Assembly (NCBI RefSeq): GCF_042944905.1
Contig: NZ_CP168496.1
Location: forward strand, 1,674,001 to 1,738,000
Length of the DNA: 64,000 bases
From: Psychrobacillus sp042944905
GTDB taxonomy: Bacteria > Bacillota > Bacilli > Bacillales_A > Planococcaceae
Direction: 5' to 3'
Under the pieces are notes generated by a model. It saw only the letters and a program-made list of their open reading frames with translations, was not told the DNA's origin and did not search any database. The translations under genes were made by a program, and so were the position numbers. This document shows, in pieces, positions 1 to 7,892 of the stretch. Within the stretch, counting starts at the first letter, position 1. Each line of letters opens with the position of its first letter.

Positions 1-526
1 AACCAAACTAATAACCAAAGCAACTGATCATGATGAGTCCATTACCAAGCTAATATTACCTGGTGTAGGTAATGCAAAAGTTGCGATGGATGTGTTAAAT
101 GAATCCGGTTTAAGCGATTATTTAAGAAAAGAGGTTGCAAAAGGAAAGTCTCTATTAGGTATTTGTTTAGGGATGCAGCTACTTTTGGAATCAAGTGAAG
201 AAGGAAATGTGGAATGTTTAGGTTTTCTAAAAGGAACGGTTCCGGAGTTTAAAGAGGAGGCAGAAAAAATTCCACATATGGGTTGGAATCAAGTAAAAAA
301 TGTTCAAAATAATGTTTTATTCCACAACATTCCTGATAACACAGATTTCTATTTTGTTCATTCTTATTTTGCAAAGCCAATGGAAGAAAAAAACATTCTT
401 GGAGTAACAAATTATGGCTTAGATTTTGCAAGTGCCATAGGCAATGAACAAGTCATGGGCGTGCAGTTTCATCCAGAAAAAAGCGGGAAATATGGCATTC
501 AATTATTAGACAATTACTGTAAATGA
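1..526 (+). CDS. hisH: Imidazole glycerol phosphate synthase subunit HisH (5' end cut off by the window)
   Basis: Class I glutamine amidotransferase subunit that frees ammonia from glutamine for its HisF partner. The reading frame is open from base 2, so the start lies outside the window; the first in-window ATG (86) falls inside the conserved domain, just after PGVGNAK. The nucleophile elbow GICLGMQ carries the catalytic Cys, and QFHPEKSG carries the catalytic His; MGWNQV is also typical of the family. The stop at 524-526 lies 13 bases before hisF, so the two are co-translated. In histidine operons hisA normally separates hisH and hisF. Its absence leaves open a HisH2/HisF2-type role, feeding ammonia to a sugar amidotransferase for surface glycans. 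Confidence 0.9.
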   Translation, partial: TKLITKATDHDESITKLILPGVGNAKVAMDVLNESGLSDYLRKEVAKGKSLLGICLGMQLLLESSEEGNVECLGFLKGTVPEFKEEAEKIPHMGWNQVKNVQNNVLFHNIPDNTDFYFVHSYFAKPMEEKNILGVTNYGLDFASAIGNEQVMGVQFHPEKSGKYGIQLLDNYCK

Positions 527-539
527 GGTGTTATCACAT

Positions 540-1313
540 ATGCTTAGAAAAAGAATAGTTCCAGCAATAGATGTGTTGAATGACAAAGCGGTCAAATATG
601 TACAATTCAGAAACCCAACGATTATTGGGGATCCTGCTGAGCTTGGGAAAAAGTATACTGAGGATGGGGCAGACGAATTAATATATTTAGATACAACAGC
701 TTCACTAAAAAATCAAGATCTTAAAATTGAATGGATTCGTAAAGTAGCAGAACAAGTTTACATTCCATTTTCTGTGATTGGTGGAGTGCGAACAGTAGAT
801 GATTTTAAAAACTTGCTTCGTGCTGGAGCGGATAAAGTAGGAGTAAACTCTGCAGCAGTACAACGACCTGAATTACTTAGAGAAGCTGCAGAAATTTATG
901 GCAAGCAATGTGTCGTTTTAGGATTAGATGCTATGCCAATTTATAATGAAGATAAGGAAATTATTCGTTGGGAAGTATATACACATTCCGGTCATGAAAA
1001 AACTGGAATGGACGTTGTTGAATGGGCGCAACAAGCAACAGAACTTGGAGCGGGCGAAATTATTTGTACAAGCATCCTTAAAGACGGAATGAAAAATGGT
1101 TATGACGTGGAGCTAATAAAATTACTTTCAGAAAAAACAAATGTTCCAATTATCGCTTCTGGTGGAGCGGGGAAACTGGAGCATATCGAGGAAGTATTTA
1201 TAGATGGAAAAGCAGATGCCGCACTTGTTGCATCGATGATTCATTATGGTGAATTTACAATTGCTGAGATCAAATCCTATTTACAGGACAAAAATATTAA
1301 TGTTCGTCTCTAA
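540..1313 (+). CDS. hisF: Imidazole glycerol phosphate synthase cyclase subunit HisF (or HisF2-type paralog)
   Basis: A (beta/alpha)8-barrel of 257 residues that uses ammonia from HisH to close the imidazole ring. Catalytic Asp11 (PAIDV) and Asp130 (LGLDA) fall at the canonical HisF numbers, Lys19 is kept, and phosphate-binding loops are seen at IASGGAG and VASMIH. The usual Cys9 (CLDV) is Ala here, and the loop after strand 1 reads FRNPTIIGDP, which resembles HisF2 proteins of acetamidino-sugar pathways. A GTG at 528 also opens the frame, but ATG 540 with AGGTG nine bases upstream gives the normal N-terminus. A terminator follows at once, with no hisI or hisE, so this is the last gene of its operon. 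Histidine or glycan pathway cannot be decided from this window. Confidence 0.88.
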   Translation: MLRKRIVPAIDVLNDKAVKYVQFRNPTIIGDPAELGKKYTEDGADELIYLDTTASLKNQDLKIEWIRKVAEQVYIPFSVIGGVRTVDDFKNLLRAGADKVGVNSAAVQRPELLREAAEIYGKQCVVLGLDAMPIYNEDKEIIRWEVYTHSGHEKTGMDVVEWAQQATELGAGEIICTSILKDGMKNGYDVELIKLLSEKTNVPIIASGGAGKLEHIEEVFIDGKADAALVASMIHYGEFTIAEIKSYLQDKNINVRL

Positions 1314-1326
1314 TAATAGAAAAGAT

Positions 1327-1358
1327 AAAAGGAATCACTATTTGCTGCGATTCCTTTT
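1327..1358 (+). terminator. Rho-independent terminator after hisF
   Basis: A 10-bp perfect stem (AAAAGGAATC / GATTCCTTTT) with a T-rich 3' arm lies 14 bases after the hisF stop. Confidence 0.8.
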
Positions 1359-1375
1359 TAAATAGTACTACTTTG

Positions 1376-1789
1376 TGAAAATATAAATTTTCTAAATACG
1401 AACCTCTTTGTGTGACTAGTAATTTTTCTGAATTTAATGAAACGGGCGTTTTTTTTGCTGAAACTTCTATGAAAACAAATACAGTTTATTTAGTTATTTT
1501 ACGAGAATGTGGTAATTAGGAAAAAGCACTGGAGCATCACGAGCATAGCATGCTAGAAACTATTTTGGATTTAGAGTCTATACGTGAGGCGTTTGGTATT
1601 GAAAAATGGGTATTTGCAGAGCATTCGACTGGTGGTATATTAGGAATCATTTTTGGTATCATTTTTTCTGGTAGTTTAAAATATCAAGTCATTGTTGGGG
1701 CGGCAACTATAGAATATAAGACATTCTCCGATGACTTTATATACAATTCTAATCATCCTCAATTTAATAGGATGCAAGAGCTTATCTAA
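1376..1789 (+). pseudogene. Alpha/beta hydrolase (proline iminopeptidase-like), decayed
   Basis: One frame reads as the middle of an alpha/beta hydrolase: EPLCVTSNFSEFNETG, then YLVILRECGN, an in-frame TAG at 1517-1519, then SMLETILDLESIREAFGIEKW and the nucleophile region AEHSTGG. The same frame continues on both sides of the stop. The N-terminal strands, the C-terminal cap and the acid/His residues are missing, and the frame ends at QELI. The 79-residue ORF from ATG 1550 is therefore a remnant and not a small gene. The family call rests on remembered sequence patterns and was not searched. Confidence 0.7.
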
Positions 1790-1955
1790 CGCTTAAAGCG
1801 TTTGGATAAAGCAATCAATATCTATTTTTAGAGAAGCTTGAATTGTTTAGTCTTGAATTAAATTCTTCTTTGAAAAATCAGATTTGATCTAACATATAGT
1901 TCTATCTAGTAGTTTGAGACCCTAATACAAATCACTAAATGAAAATGTACTAAAC

Positions 1956-1990
1956 AAAGGGCAGATTTCTTGAACCTGCCCTTTATTTTT
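1956..1990. terminator. Hairpin terminator between hydrolase remnant and yjcZ copy 1
   Basis: A 9-bp stem (AAAGGGCAG / CTGCCCTTT) with a T-rich tail on the plus strand. It lies 41 bases past the stop of the minus-strand yjcZ gene and may serve both directions. Confidence 0.6.
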
Positions 1991-2025
1991 ATTTGTAGTA
2001 CTTCACCATAAAGTGGGAATTGAGA

Positions 2026-2151
2026 TTAGTAAGTTGTCATAAAAGAAGTGCCTACGATGATAAGGAGAATAAACAATACAACAATCAACGCAAAGCTTGA
2101 GCCCATTCCGTTATGACCACCGCCATAGTTACTACCATTTTCATTACTCAT
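2026..2151 (-). CDS. YjcZ-family small sporulation membrane protein (copy 1)
   Basis: 41 residues. A short polar Gly/Asn-rich N-terminus (SNYGGGHNG) is followed by the family's single hydrophobic helix FALIVVLFILLIIVG and a short tail. The start has a GGTGG ribosome site. YjcZ-family proteins of bacilli are annotated as sporulation proteins, often in several copies; their function is not known to me. This copy lies next to a dead cdaS fragment, mirroring copy 2 and intact cdaS about 1 kb away. Too short for most gene finders. Confidence 0.85.
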   Translation of the reverse strand: MSNENGSNYGGGHNGMGSSFALIVVLFILLIIVGTSFMTTY

Positions 2152-2342
2152 ATATTTTCACCACCTATATAGAGATTAAGGGTTAAAAGAGTACACCCTT
2201 AAAGTTATGTTATGTTATAAATGAGAATGGAATTGTACTAATGTGCTATAATTGTGAAATTGTTTGCGAATTTAATAGAATAGATTGAAGTGTTCTGAAT
2301 TTATATGATCCTTTAACAAAGACAGATTCCTTTTTAATTAAG

Positions 2343-2608
2343 TTAAACTAATAAATAGCTTGTCGTAATAATAGGATGTAGCTCCCCGTCCGTAGCAAAA
2401 GAGACTCTTCCTGTTTCTTCAGAAACAACTAGTACAAGAGCATCGCTTTTATCTGATAAACCTATTGCAGCACGATTACATGTACCTAGTTTTTCACACT
2501 TATAACGAAGTCTGACAGAGGGAGAATATTTGCTACAGAAAGTATCTGGTTATTGCGCATTAAAACAGCACCACCATGCAAATAGGTACAATTGAGTCAA
2601 AACGTGGT
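2343..2608 (-). pseudogene. Dead duplicate of the diadenylate cyclase gene cdaS
   Basis: The minus strand carries a partial copy of the cyclase domain encoded at 3783-4409. Matching segments include LHGGAVLM (intact LHDGAVLV), NILPLS, RAAIGLS and VVSEETGRVSFA. Both signature motifs are lost: DGA has become GGA and RHR has become CNR. A frameshift near 2506-2520 brings a stop into frame, and about 30 codons before the DGA motif are deleted. The last bases match the end of intact cdaS. No catalysis is possible. Confidence 0.85.
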
Positions 2609-3110
2609 AAAATCCACTAGTGTTGCATAAAATACAAATATATTTATACAATCAATATTTTTCTAGTAATGTTGATTATAAAATTTAAAAAAGAGAACAA
2701 ATTCTTGAAATAAGTTCCCTTTTTTTACTATTTAGTTTGTTGTTGCTTTTTCTTTTTTTTATTTTAACAAATGAGTTGCAGTAAAGAAGAAACGCAAAAT
2801 TATTCCTCCAAAGTAACGATCACGTCATATAAATATGCCTCTTTCATGAAACAACTCCATCTATCCTTCCAATGTGTCTTCTACTCAGATTATCTCTCAC
2901 CATAACCCGACGCTCCATAATTTTCATGATAAATTATTCCAGGTTTATTCCACACATATAAATCAGTAAACACTCATTGAAAAATAACCAATATTGAATT
3001 GAAGAACAATCATTTTAAGATTTGCCTTACGTCGTATCCTATTCCTACAAGGAAAATAAACTTCCAGTATTTGGATAAAAGTATTTAGGAAGAATATGCT
3101 CCTATGCTAC
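2609..3110. other. Gene-free stretch between the dead cdaS copy and yjcZ copy 2
   Basis: I see no supported gene here. A terminator-like hairpin sits at 2687-2727 (AAAAAAGAGAAC pairing with GTTCCCTTTTTT, one mismatch). The rest is AT-rich with stops in all frames. Confidence 0.5.
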
Positions 3111-3257
3111 TTAACCATTCCACATTGATGCTCCTACGATGATAAGGAGAATAAACAATACAACAATCAAAACAAAGCTTGATCCATTGCCACTATAACC
3201 AGGGTTATAGTTTCCGCCACAGTTCCCGCCATATGCACCATAATTTCCATAGCCCAT
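3111..3257 (-). CDS. YjcZ-family small sporulation membrane protein (copy 2)
   Basis: 48 residues: a Gly/Tyr/Asn-rich head (GYGNYGAYGGNCGGNY) followed by the conserved helix FVLIVVLFILLIIVGAS. An AGGAGG-type ribosome site precedes the ATG. About 30 bases of coding DNA in the helix region are nearly identical to copy 1, so the two are recent duplicates. It lies 0.5 kb downstream of intact cdaS on the same strand, with a terminator between them, so it is probably transcribed separately. Confidence 0.88.
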   Translation of the reverse strand: MGYGNYGAYGGNCGGNYNPGYSGNGSSFVLIVVLFILLIIVGASMWNG

Positions 3258-3680
3258 ATATTTTCACCTCCTATTTTGATATTTAGGATTATTAGATTAC
3301 ATCCTTAATATTAAGTTATGTCAAAAATATGAATGGACTTGGACTAACGTGAAAATAATTAGTAATTATTTTTTTATTTTTATTGGAAGTGATAAAAATG
3401 TTATGAATTTTAGTTGGAAGGGTAGAAGCATGCTTCAAAAGGGCAATCTAACTTTTGATAAAATAAATATTTTCTAATTCTGGAATACAACTAAAAGAGG
3501 AAATGAGGTAACCCAACTAAATTGGAGAGGGGAAAATATTGTCTGTAGATTAATGGTAAAAGTCCTTTTCTAATAGAATTAATAGAAAACTGCTTGATTT
3601 AGTTGTTTATTCCAACGGTAGGCGCAAGTTTATCTAGTAAATTTTACAAACAAATCGGAAGTATTGATATGCTTTGATAG
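3258..3680. other. Gene-free stretch between yjcZ copy 2 and the cdaS terminator
   Basis: No supported coding frame. It must hold the promoter of minus-strand yjcZ copy 2, which I could not place. Confidence 0.4.
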
Positions 3681-3717
3681 AAAAAACCTGTGGAGAGAAA
3701 ATCCCTACAGGTTTCTT
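3681..3717 (-). terminator. Terminator of cdaS
   Basis: Inverted repeat AACCTGT / ACAGGTT, extended by imperfect pairing, with a run of six T on the minus strand, 66 bases past the cdaS stop. Confidence 0.75.
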
Positions 3718-3782
3718 GATAAGTTCGAAATAATAATTATATGAAAACCTGGAACTTAACACTGCTTCCATTTATCTTGAAG

Positions 3783-4409
3783 TTAAACTAATAAAGAACT
3801 GCTAGTAATAATGGGGTGGAGCTCGCCACCCATTGCAAAAGAAACTCGTCCTGTCTCTTCAGAAACAACTATGATAAGTGCATCACTTTTTTCTGATAAA
3901 CCAATTGCAGCACGATGACGAGTACCAAGTTTTTTTTCACCTACAACTATGTCCGACAAAGGGAGAACATTTGCTGCAGAAAATATTTGATTACTACGTA
4001 CTAATACAGCACCATCATGAAGAGGGTTTCCGGGATAGAAGATGGATTCTAATAATGAATGAGTTAACTTTGCACCTATTAGAGTACCAGGGCGAATGAA
4101 AGAATCCAGTTGGTTCTCACGTTCTATCACAATTAAAGCACCATGTCTTTGATTAGAAAGATGTTGAATAGAAGTAGAAATATCTAAATACTTATCTGTA
4201 AACGGAGACAAATAACAATTTAAATAAAAAGATGCTGCCATTGCTTCTGCCTTTTCAAATGATTCTTTGATAATAGCAAGTTTCCCTAAAAGACAAAAGT
4301 TATCATCTTCTAATGTTTTTAAGCCTGTATTAACTTCAATCGAAATATTTTCGAGCCCTGTTTTTAATTTTTCTTTTAGTGGTGAAAAATCGCAATTATT
4401 CTTTTCCAT
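3783..4409 (-). CDS. cdaS: Sporulation-type diadenylate cyclase CdaS
   Basis: Makes the second messenger c-di-AMP from two ATP. The 208-residue length fits B. subtilis CdaS. Residues 1-75 form the two-helix N-terminal region that in CdaS holds the enzyme in an inhibited oligomer. The DisA_N cyclase domain follows, with DGA at 132-134 and RHR at 164-166, both intact. The frame opens at 4424, but that first ATG is part of the GAGGT ribosome site of the ATG at 4409, which I prefer. There are no membrane segments, unlike CdaA. Known CdaS is made in the forespore and supports germination; a sporulation role here is inferred from family and from the yjcZ neighbours. Confidence 0.92.
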   Translation of the reverse strand: MEKNNCDFSPLKEKLKTGLENISIEVNTGLKTLEDDNFCLLGKLAIIKESFEKAEAMAASFYLNCYLSPFTDKYLDISTSIQHLSNQRHGALIVIERENQLDSFIRPGTLIGAKLTHSLLESIFYPGNPLHDGAVLVRSNQIFSAANVLPLSDIVVGEKKLGTRHRAAIGLSEKSDALIIVVSEETGRVSFAMGGELHPIITSSSLLV

Positions 4410-4985
4410 ACAAATATACCTCATTCCAATTGATTGAATTACGGTTTAAATTGGATCCAGAGAAATCGTTCTGTTTGGAATATAGCTTACCCTAAACCCA
4501 ATGATTAATTCCAATTGTATTCTCAAGATAAATGTTGGTGAAGAACCAATCCAAATGAAATAAGATATAAAAATATCCAGATTAATATTATTGATTATTA
4601 TTGAATGGTCGTTTCTATTTCTTAATGCTGTATTTAAACTACAAATAAGTTAAAGAAAAGAGGAGATTTTTTTGACGAACTGAGAGTTTGATTAATATAG
4701 TCATGTAATGAGAGATATCTAAGTTTCAGTCTTTTAACGGAATATATATTCTTATGCACTTTAAGAGAACGAAATAAAATTATTGAAATGGAATTTACCC
4801 AGATGATAGGCAAATAGGAATTGACCGATCAATATATGAATTGTTGGAACAGAGAGTATATCCTAAAAAAATGAGATTGTATTTAATATATTATTACATG
4901 GTAGAGCAACTTTCTGCTTATTTATGTGATATTGATAATATTTATTAAATAAACTCCAGCTTGAAAATGTACCAGTGCTTAATTA
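4410..4985. other. Gene-free stretch with an unassigned open frame at 4787-4948 (+)
   Basis: No complete gene. On the plus strand, codons from 4787 to the TAA at 4946-4948 read as a natural-looking C-terminus (RQIGIDRSIYELLEQRV, then MVEQLSAYLCDIDNIY) with no start codon and no ribosome site, so it is probably the tail of a lost gene. I do not recognise the family. The cdaS promoter should lie in 4410-4600. Confidence 0.4.
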
Positions 4986-5645
4986 TCAAATAATCTCCCA
5001 ACCATTGTCCATTGCGGTTTTTCGAAGTTTATTTTCTGGTTTTACTGCCACTGGATTTCCGACTAGTTCCAGTACAGGTAAGTCTGAATAGCTATCGCCA
5101 TATGCATAACTATTTTCCCAGTCAATTTGTTGACCTTTTAAAGCTTTTAGTATATTTATAGTTTTTTGAGGACCATTTACATGGGTGATTCGTGTTTGCG
5201 TATCCAATCTATTTTCTTTATAAGGTATATTTGTACCAATAATTTGGTCAAAAGTCATCCCAGCTGTTACACAATGCAGAAACTGGGTGTAAGCACCTGA
5301 TACGAGTAATATATGTATGTTCTCTGATTGATGCTTTTCTAGTCTGGTAACAACTTCTGGATTAAAATCTTTTTGCATCCTATCTTTTAGTTCACCAAAA
5401 TACCTATCCATTTCGGATATACTTACTCCCTCAAAAGCTTTTAAATACAACTGCATGGAAAAATCTTTCATTTTAGAAGTAGGATAAAGCTTCAATTTAT
5501 TCGCAATATAAGGTGGAACGATTGCTCTATAAAACTTTTTATATTTTGAATGGTAAATGGGATGTTCTTTCAAATGATTCATAAGCAGCTTGAATGTTTC
5601 TTCTGCATACAATGTGCCGTCAAAATCAAAAATTGCTACACGCAT
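4986..5645 (-). CDS. HAD-superfamily phosphatase, SerB-like subclass IB
   Basis: 219 residues. Motif I is DFDGT near residue 7 (nucleophile and acid/base Asp), motif II is LLVSGAY, and motif IV is YGDSYSDLPVLELVG, which binds Mg2+. The alpha-helical cap between motifs I and II fits the HAD-IB group with phosphoserine phosphatases and phosphotransferases. A GTG at 5654 and an ATG at 5651 overlap the AAGGTG ribosome site, so I use ATG 5645. The natural substrate cannot be read from the sequence. It runs in the same direction as the coat gene at 5749-6390, but a terminator separates them. Confidence 0.85.
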   Translation of the reverse strand: MRVAIFDFDGTLYAEETFKLLMNHLKEHPIYHSKYKKFYRAIVPPYIANKLKLYPTSKMKDFSMQLYLKAFEGVSISEMDRYFGELKDRMQKDFNPEVVTRLEKHQSENIHILLVSGAYTQFLHCVTAGMTFDQIIGTNIPYKENRLDTQTRITHVNGPQKTINILKALKGQQIDWENSYAYGDSYSDLPVLELVGNPVAVKPENKLRKTAMDNGWEII

Positions 5646-5713
5646 GTCCATCACCTTTTCTTCCTTAATAAGATCTTAATTTAAATTATACGTTAATTTA
5701 TAGAAGAAACAAT

Positions 5714-5742
5714 AAAAAATCGTCCCTATTGAAAAGGGACGA
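5714..5742 (-). terminator. Terminator of the coat protein gene
   Basis: An 8-bp perfect stem (TCGTCCCT / AGGGACGA) followed by a T-run on the minus strand, 7 bases after the stop at 5749. Confidence 0.85.
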
Positions 5743-5748
5743 GAAAGT

Positions 5749-6390
5749 TTATTGCACTTTATTCATTGTTTGTCCTTGAACAGGAGCGAAAGAATTGAGC
5801 AATCCTTGCATGGTTTGCTGATCTAGTTGTGGAACTTGGTAATAGTGGTGTTTATTTTGATAAATCGAAAGTTCATAAGCCATTTCAATACAGTTTGGAA
5901 TGGAATCAGCAAGAACTCTACGAACAACTGGATTTGTCGTTTCTAAAGCAGCAGTTGTTTTAGTCGTTGCAGAAGTTTTTGCTGAACCAAGTAAGTAACC
6001 AGAAATCATCTCATCTGTAATTTCATTAGCATTTTGCATTGGCTTTTTAGGTTGTGAGGCTTTTATCCCATAAATAAAGTCGTTACCTGTTTGCATTTTA
6101 TAGCTGGAAGTGGGGTGAGAAGGGTCTTTTCCTGTTTTGAAAGATTCGACGATAATATTGTATTCATCTACTCCAAATGTATATTGACGATCTAAAATAC
6201 TTAGTAATTCTTGGTCTTTCACATGAGGGCGAAGGATTGTTTTTAAATTTAATCCAGCTACAACACAAGATAAAGTTTCGTGAATATCAAATAATTCATG
6301 TCCACCATGATTCATTTGTTGAGTAACATTTCCAGTTTGCATATTTTGATGCGTTTGACCTTGAGCTTGACCAAATGGGTTCTGAGTCAT
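5749..6390 (-). CDS. Spore coat protein, CotF family
   Basis: 213 residues. The first 30 are Gln/Asn/Met-rich and low in complexity. The CotF-type helical domain starts at HELFDIHETL, and the most typical stretch is near the C-terminus (SIPNCIEMAYELSIYQNKHH, then YQVPQL). CotF-like proteins are outer-layer coat components of Bacillus spores. A strong AAGGAGG site precedes the ATG. It is a single gene with its own terminator. Family assignment is firm; which coat layer it joins is not known. Confidence 0.85.
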   Translation of the reverse strand: MTQNPFGQAQGQTHQNMQTGNVTQQMNHGGHELFDIHETLSCVVAGLNLKTILRPHVKDQELLSILDRQYTFGVDEYNIIVESFKTGKDPSHPTSSYKMQTGNDFIYGIKASQPKKPMQNANEITDEMISGYLLGSAKTSATTKTTAALETTNPVVRRVLADSIPNCIEMAYELSIYQNKHHYYQVPQLDQQTMQGLLNSFAPVQGQTMNKVQ

Positions 6391-6473
6391 TCCAGTTTTT
6401 CCTCCTTATAAAAAATGTGATGAAACATCCTCGTTAGTTTGGCAAATTTAAGTGAAGTTATGCATTAATATTT

Positions 6474-6513
6474 CTGGCACTTACAAATAAGACAAATATG
6501 TTACAAGTGCCAG
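6474..6513. repeat. Inverted repeat CTGGCACTT...AAGTGCCAG
   Basis: Perfect 9-bp arms at 6474-6482 and 6505-6513 around a 22-base AT-rich loop. The right arm continues as GCAC, giving GTGCCAGGCAC. It has no T-tract, so it is not a terminator. Similar short GTGCC-type palindromes are scattered in bacillus genomes; only one copy is in this window. Confidence 0.5.
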
Positions 6514-6518
6514 GCACC

Positions 6519-6554
6519 AAAACAAACTAAACAAACAAAACAAACAAAACAAAC
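6519..6554. repeat. AAACAAAC low-complexity tract
   Basis: About five imperfect repeats of a 7-9 base A/C unit (ACAAACAAA). No function is evident. Confidence 0.6.
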
Positions 6555-6582
6555 GAAATAATTTAAACAATCGTGAAAATAA

Positions 6583-6618
6583 AAACAATCATGAATGTTT
6601 TATTATTCATGATTGTTT
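6583..6618 (-). terminator. Terminator of the ypsA operon
   Basis: A 14-bp perfect stem (AAACAATCATGAAT and its complement), followed on the minus strand by T-rich DNA, 11 bases after the stop at 6629. Confidence 0.85.
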
Positions 6619-6628
6619 CAATATAATA

Positions 6629-7213
6629 TTAATTTTCAGTTGACTCGACTAGCGAGAAGAGGAAGGAGAACAAGTGATTCAAAGTTTCTTCCAGCGTAAA
6701 GTCTTCGCTAAAGTCTTTCAAGTAATTTAAAGGAAGATTAACTTCCCATAATCCGTCTTCTCCTGAAAACATTAAGCTATAGTTCATGATTTCAGTTTGA
6801 AAGTGTTCTTTTAGATACTCGTGTAAAGATGGTCCGAATTTCTTTTGAAGTGCTAAGCCAAACATTGCCGTATAAACTTCAAATACTTCATCAAATTCTA
6901 ATGCTATAGCATCTACATTAATGACATCGAAGCTTTCAGATTCCAAATACAAGTACTCATTTTGTTTTTCTTTAAAGTAAGCTATTGGAGATTTCAAGAA
7001 TTCTGCTGTATCTTTAGAAACAAGCTCATCTGTTTCTTTATTGAATCGTTCGATATTTGCCTTTGAAAATTGGTTTATTTTATCTATCAAAACGATACTT
7101 TGTCCATCTGCAAGTAAAGAGTTTTTATCAGCATATTGTTTTTCTTCTACTAATAATTCCACGTCATGCCCACTTGCTTCTTCGATCTTTTTCATTATTT
7201 TTTTTGTTATCAT
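6629..7213 (-). CDS. Conserved hypothetical protein, second gene of the ypsA operon
   Basis: 194 residues, acidic, with no membrane segment or signal peptide. I do not recognise a family. The N-terminus (KKIMKKIEEASGH) is helical and charged, and the C-terminal half has alternating hydrophobic stretches (LWEVNLPLNYLKDF, HLFSFLFSLVES). Its ATG overlaps the end of ypsA by four bases, so translation is coupled, suggesting a function linked to YpsA. Confidence 0.75.
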   Translation of the reverse strand: MITKKIMKKIEEASGHDVELLVEEKQYADKNSLLADGQSIVLIDKINQFSKANIERFNKETDELVSKDTAEFLKSPIAYFKEKQNEYLYLESESFDVINVDAIALEFDEVFEVYTAMFGLALQKKFGPSLHEYLKEHFQTEIMNYSLMFSGEDGLWEVNLPLNYLKDFSEDFTLEETLNHLFSFLFSLVESTEN

Positions 7214-7776
7214 AAATAATTATTCCTCTCTTCTTCCGCGATTTCCTCTGCCATTAGTTGAAGGTCATATGCATCGATTATAAAAATAGAGTAATTTTCT
7301 TTTTCGGCATATTGTTCTGCGAGTTTTTTCGTGTACTTCGGAGAACCATCATTTTCTTCGTCATAGACGATAAGAATGCCATCTGAATTTCGGAGAAAAA
7401 ACTTGTTTTTTTCAATAAATTGCCAAGGAGCCTCGTAAATTTTTTTCGTGAGACTTGTTTGATAATCAGCTTGAAGTAGTAAAGCTCGATACTTTTCTTG
7501 TTTCAGCTCATTCCAATTTTTCTCTTGTTCTAAAAATGGAGTAATAATCGCATATTTTAAATTAGGATATTCTTCTTTCATTTCCAAAACAAGCTCCGCC
7601 GTCCATGTTTCGATCCCTTGTTGTCCACTTAATATAATCCATTCTAATCCTTCAGTGATCAATGCAAGTAATTGATTTTTAATTGCTTTTTTAATGATGG
7701 GTATACCAGGATGAGAATCATTAAATATACCTAACTCATGTGCTTTATAACCAGTTACTACTAATCGTTTTACCAT
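7210..7776 (-). CDS. ypsA: YpsA-family protein (DUF1273, SLOG-like fold)
   Basis: 188 residues. The N-terminus KRLVVTGYKAHELGIF, the central ILSGQQGIETWTAE with its phosphate-binding-like GQQG, and IVYDEENDGSPKYT are typical of the YpsA family, a Rossmann-like nucleotide-binding fold. In B. subtilis YpsA affects cell division when overproduced; the ligand is unsettled. In B. subtilis its neighbour is gpsB, which is not seen here; instead it is coupled to the unknown 194-residue gene. Confidence 0.85.
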   Translation of the reverse strand: MVKRLVVTGYKAHELGIFNDSHPGIPIIKKAIKNQLLALITEGLEWIILSGQQGIETWTAELVLEMKEEYPNLKYAIITPFLEQEKNWNELKQEKYRALLLQADYQTSLTKKIYEAPWQFIEKNKFFLRNSDGILIVYDEENDGSPKYTKKLAEQYAEKENYSIFIIDAYDLQLMAEEIAEEERNNYL

Positions 7777-7847
7777 TTATTATACCTACTTTATTTAACA
7801 ACTACTGTTTATCATAACACTTTTTCGTCATCATATATACTTGGAAA

Positions 7848-7873
7848 AGACCGAATGCAATCTCATTCGGTCT
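7848..7873 (-). terminator. Terminator of mtnE
   Basis: A 10-bp perfect stem (AGACCGAATG / CATTCGGTCT) 20 bases past the stop at 7893; a short TTTT follows on the minus strand. Confidence 0.8.
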
Positions 7874-7892
7874 AAGAGAACTTCTACTCTAA

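Noticed and set aside
1550..1789. 79-residue ORF as a small gene
   Set aside because: It is the second part of a decayed alpha/beta hydrolase; the same frame carries the family sequence before an in-frame stop.
6474..6554. Inverted repeat and A/C-rich tract as a CRISPR or origin
   Set aside because: There is no spacer-repeat pattern, only one short palindrome and a low-complexity run.
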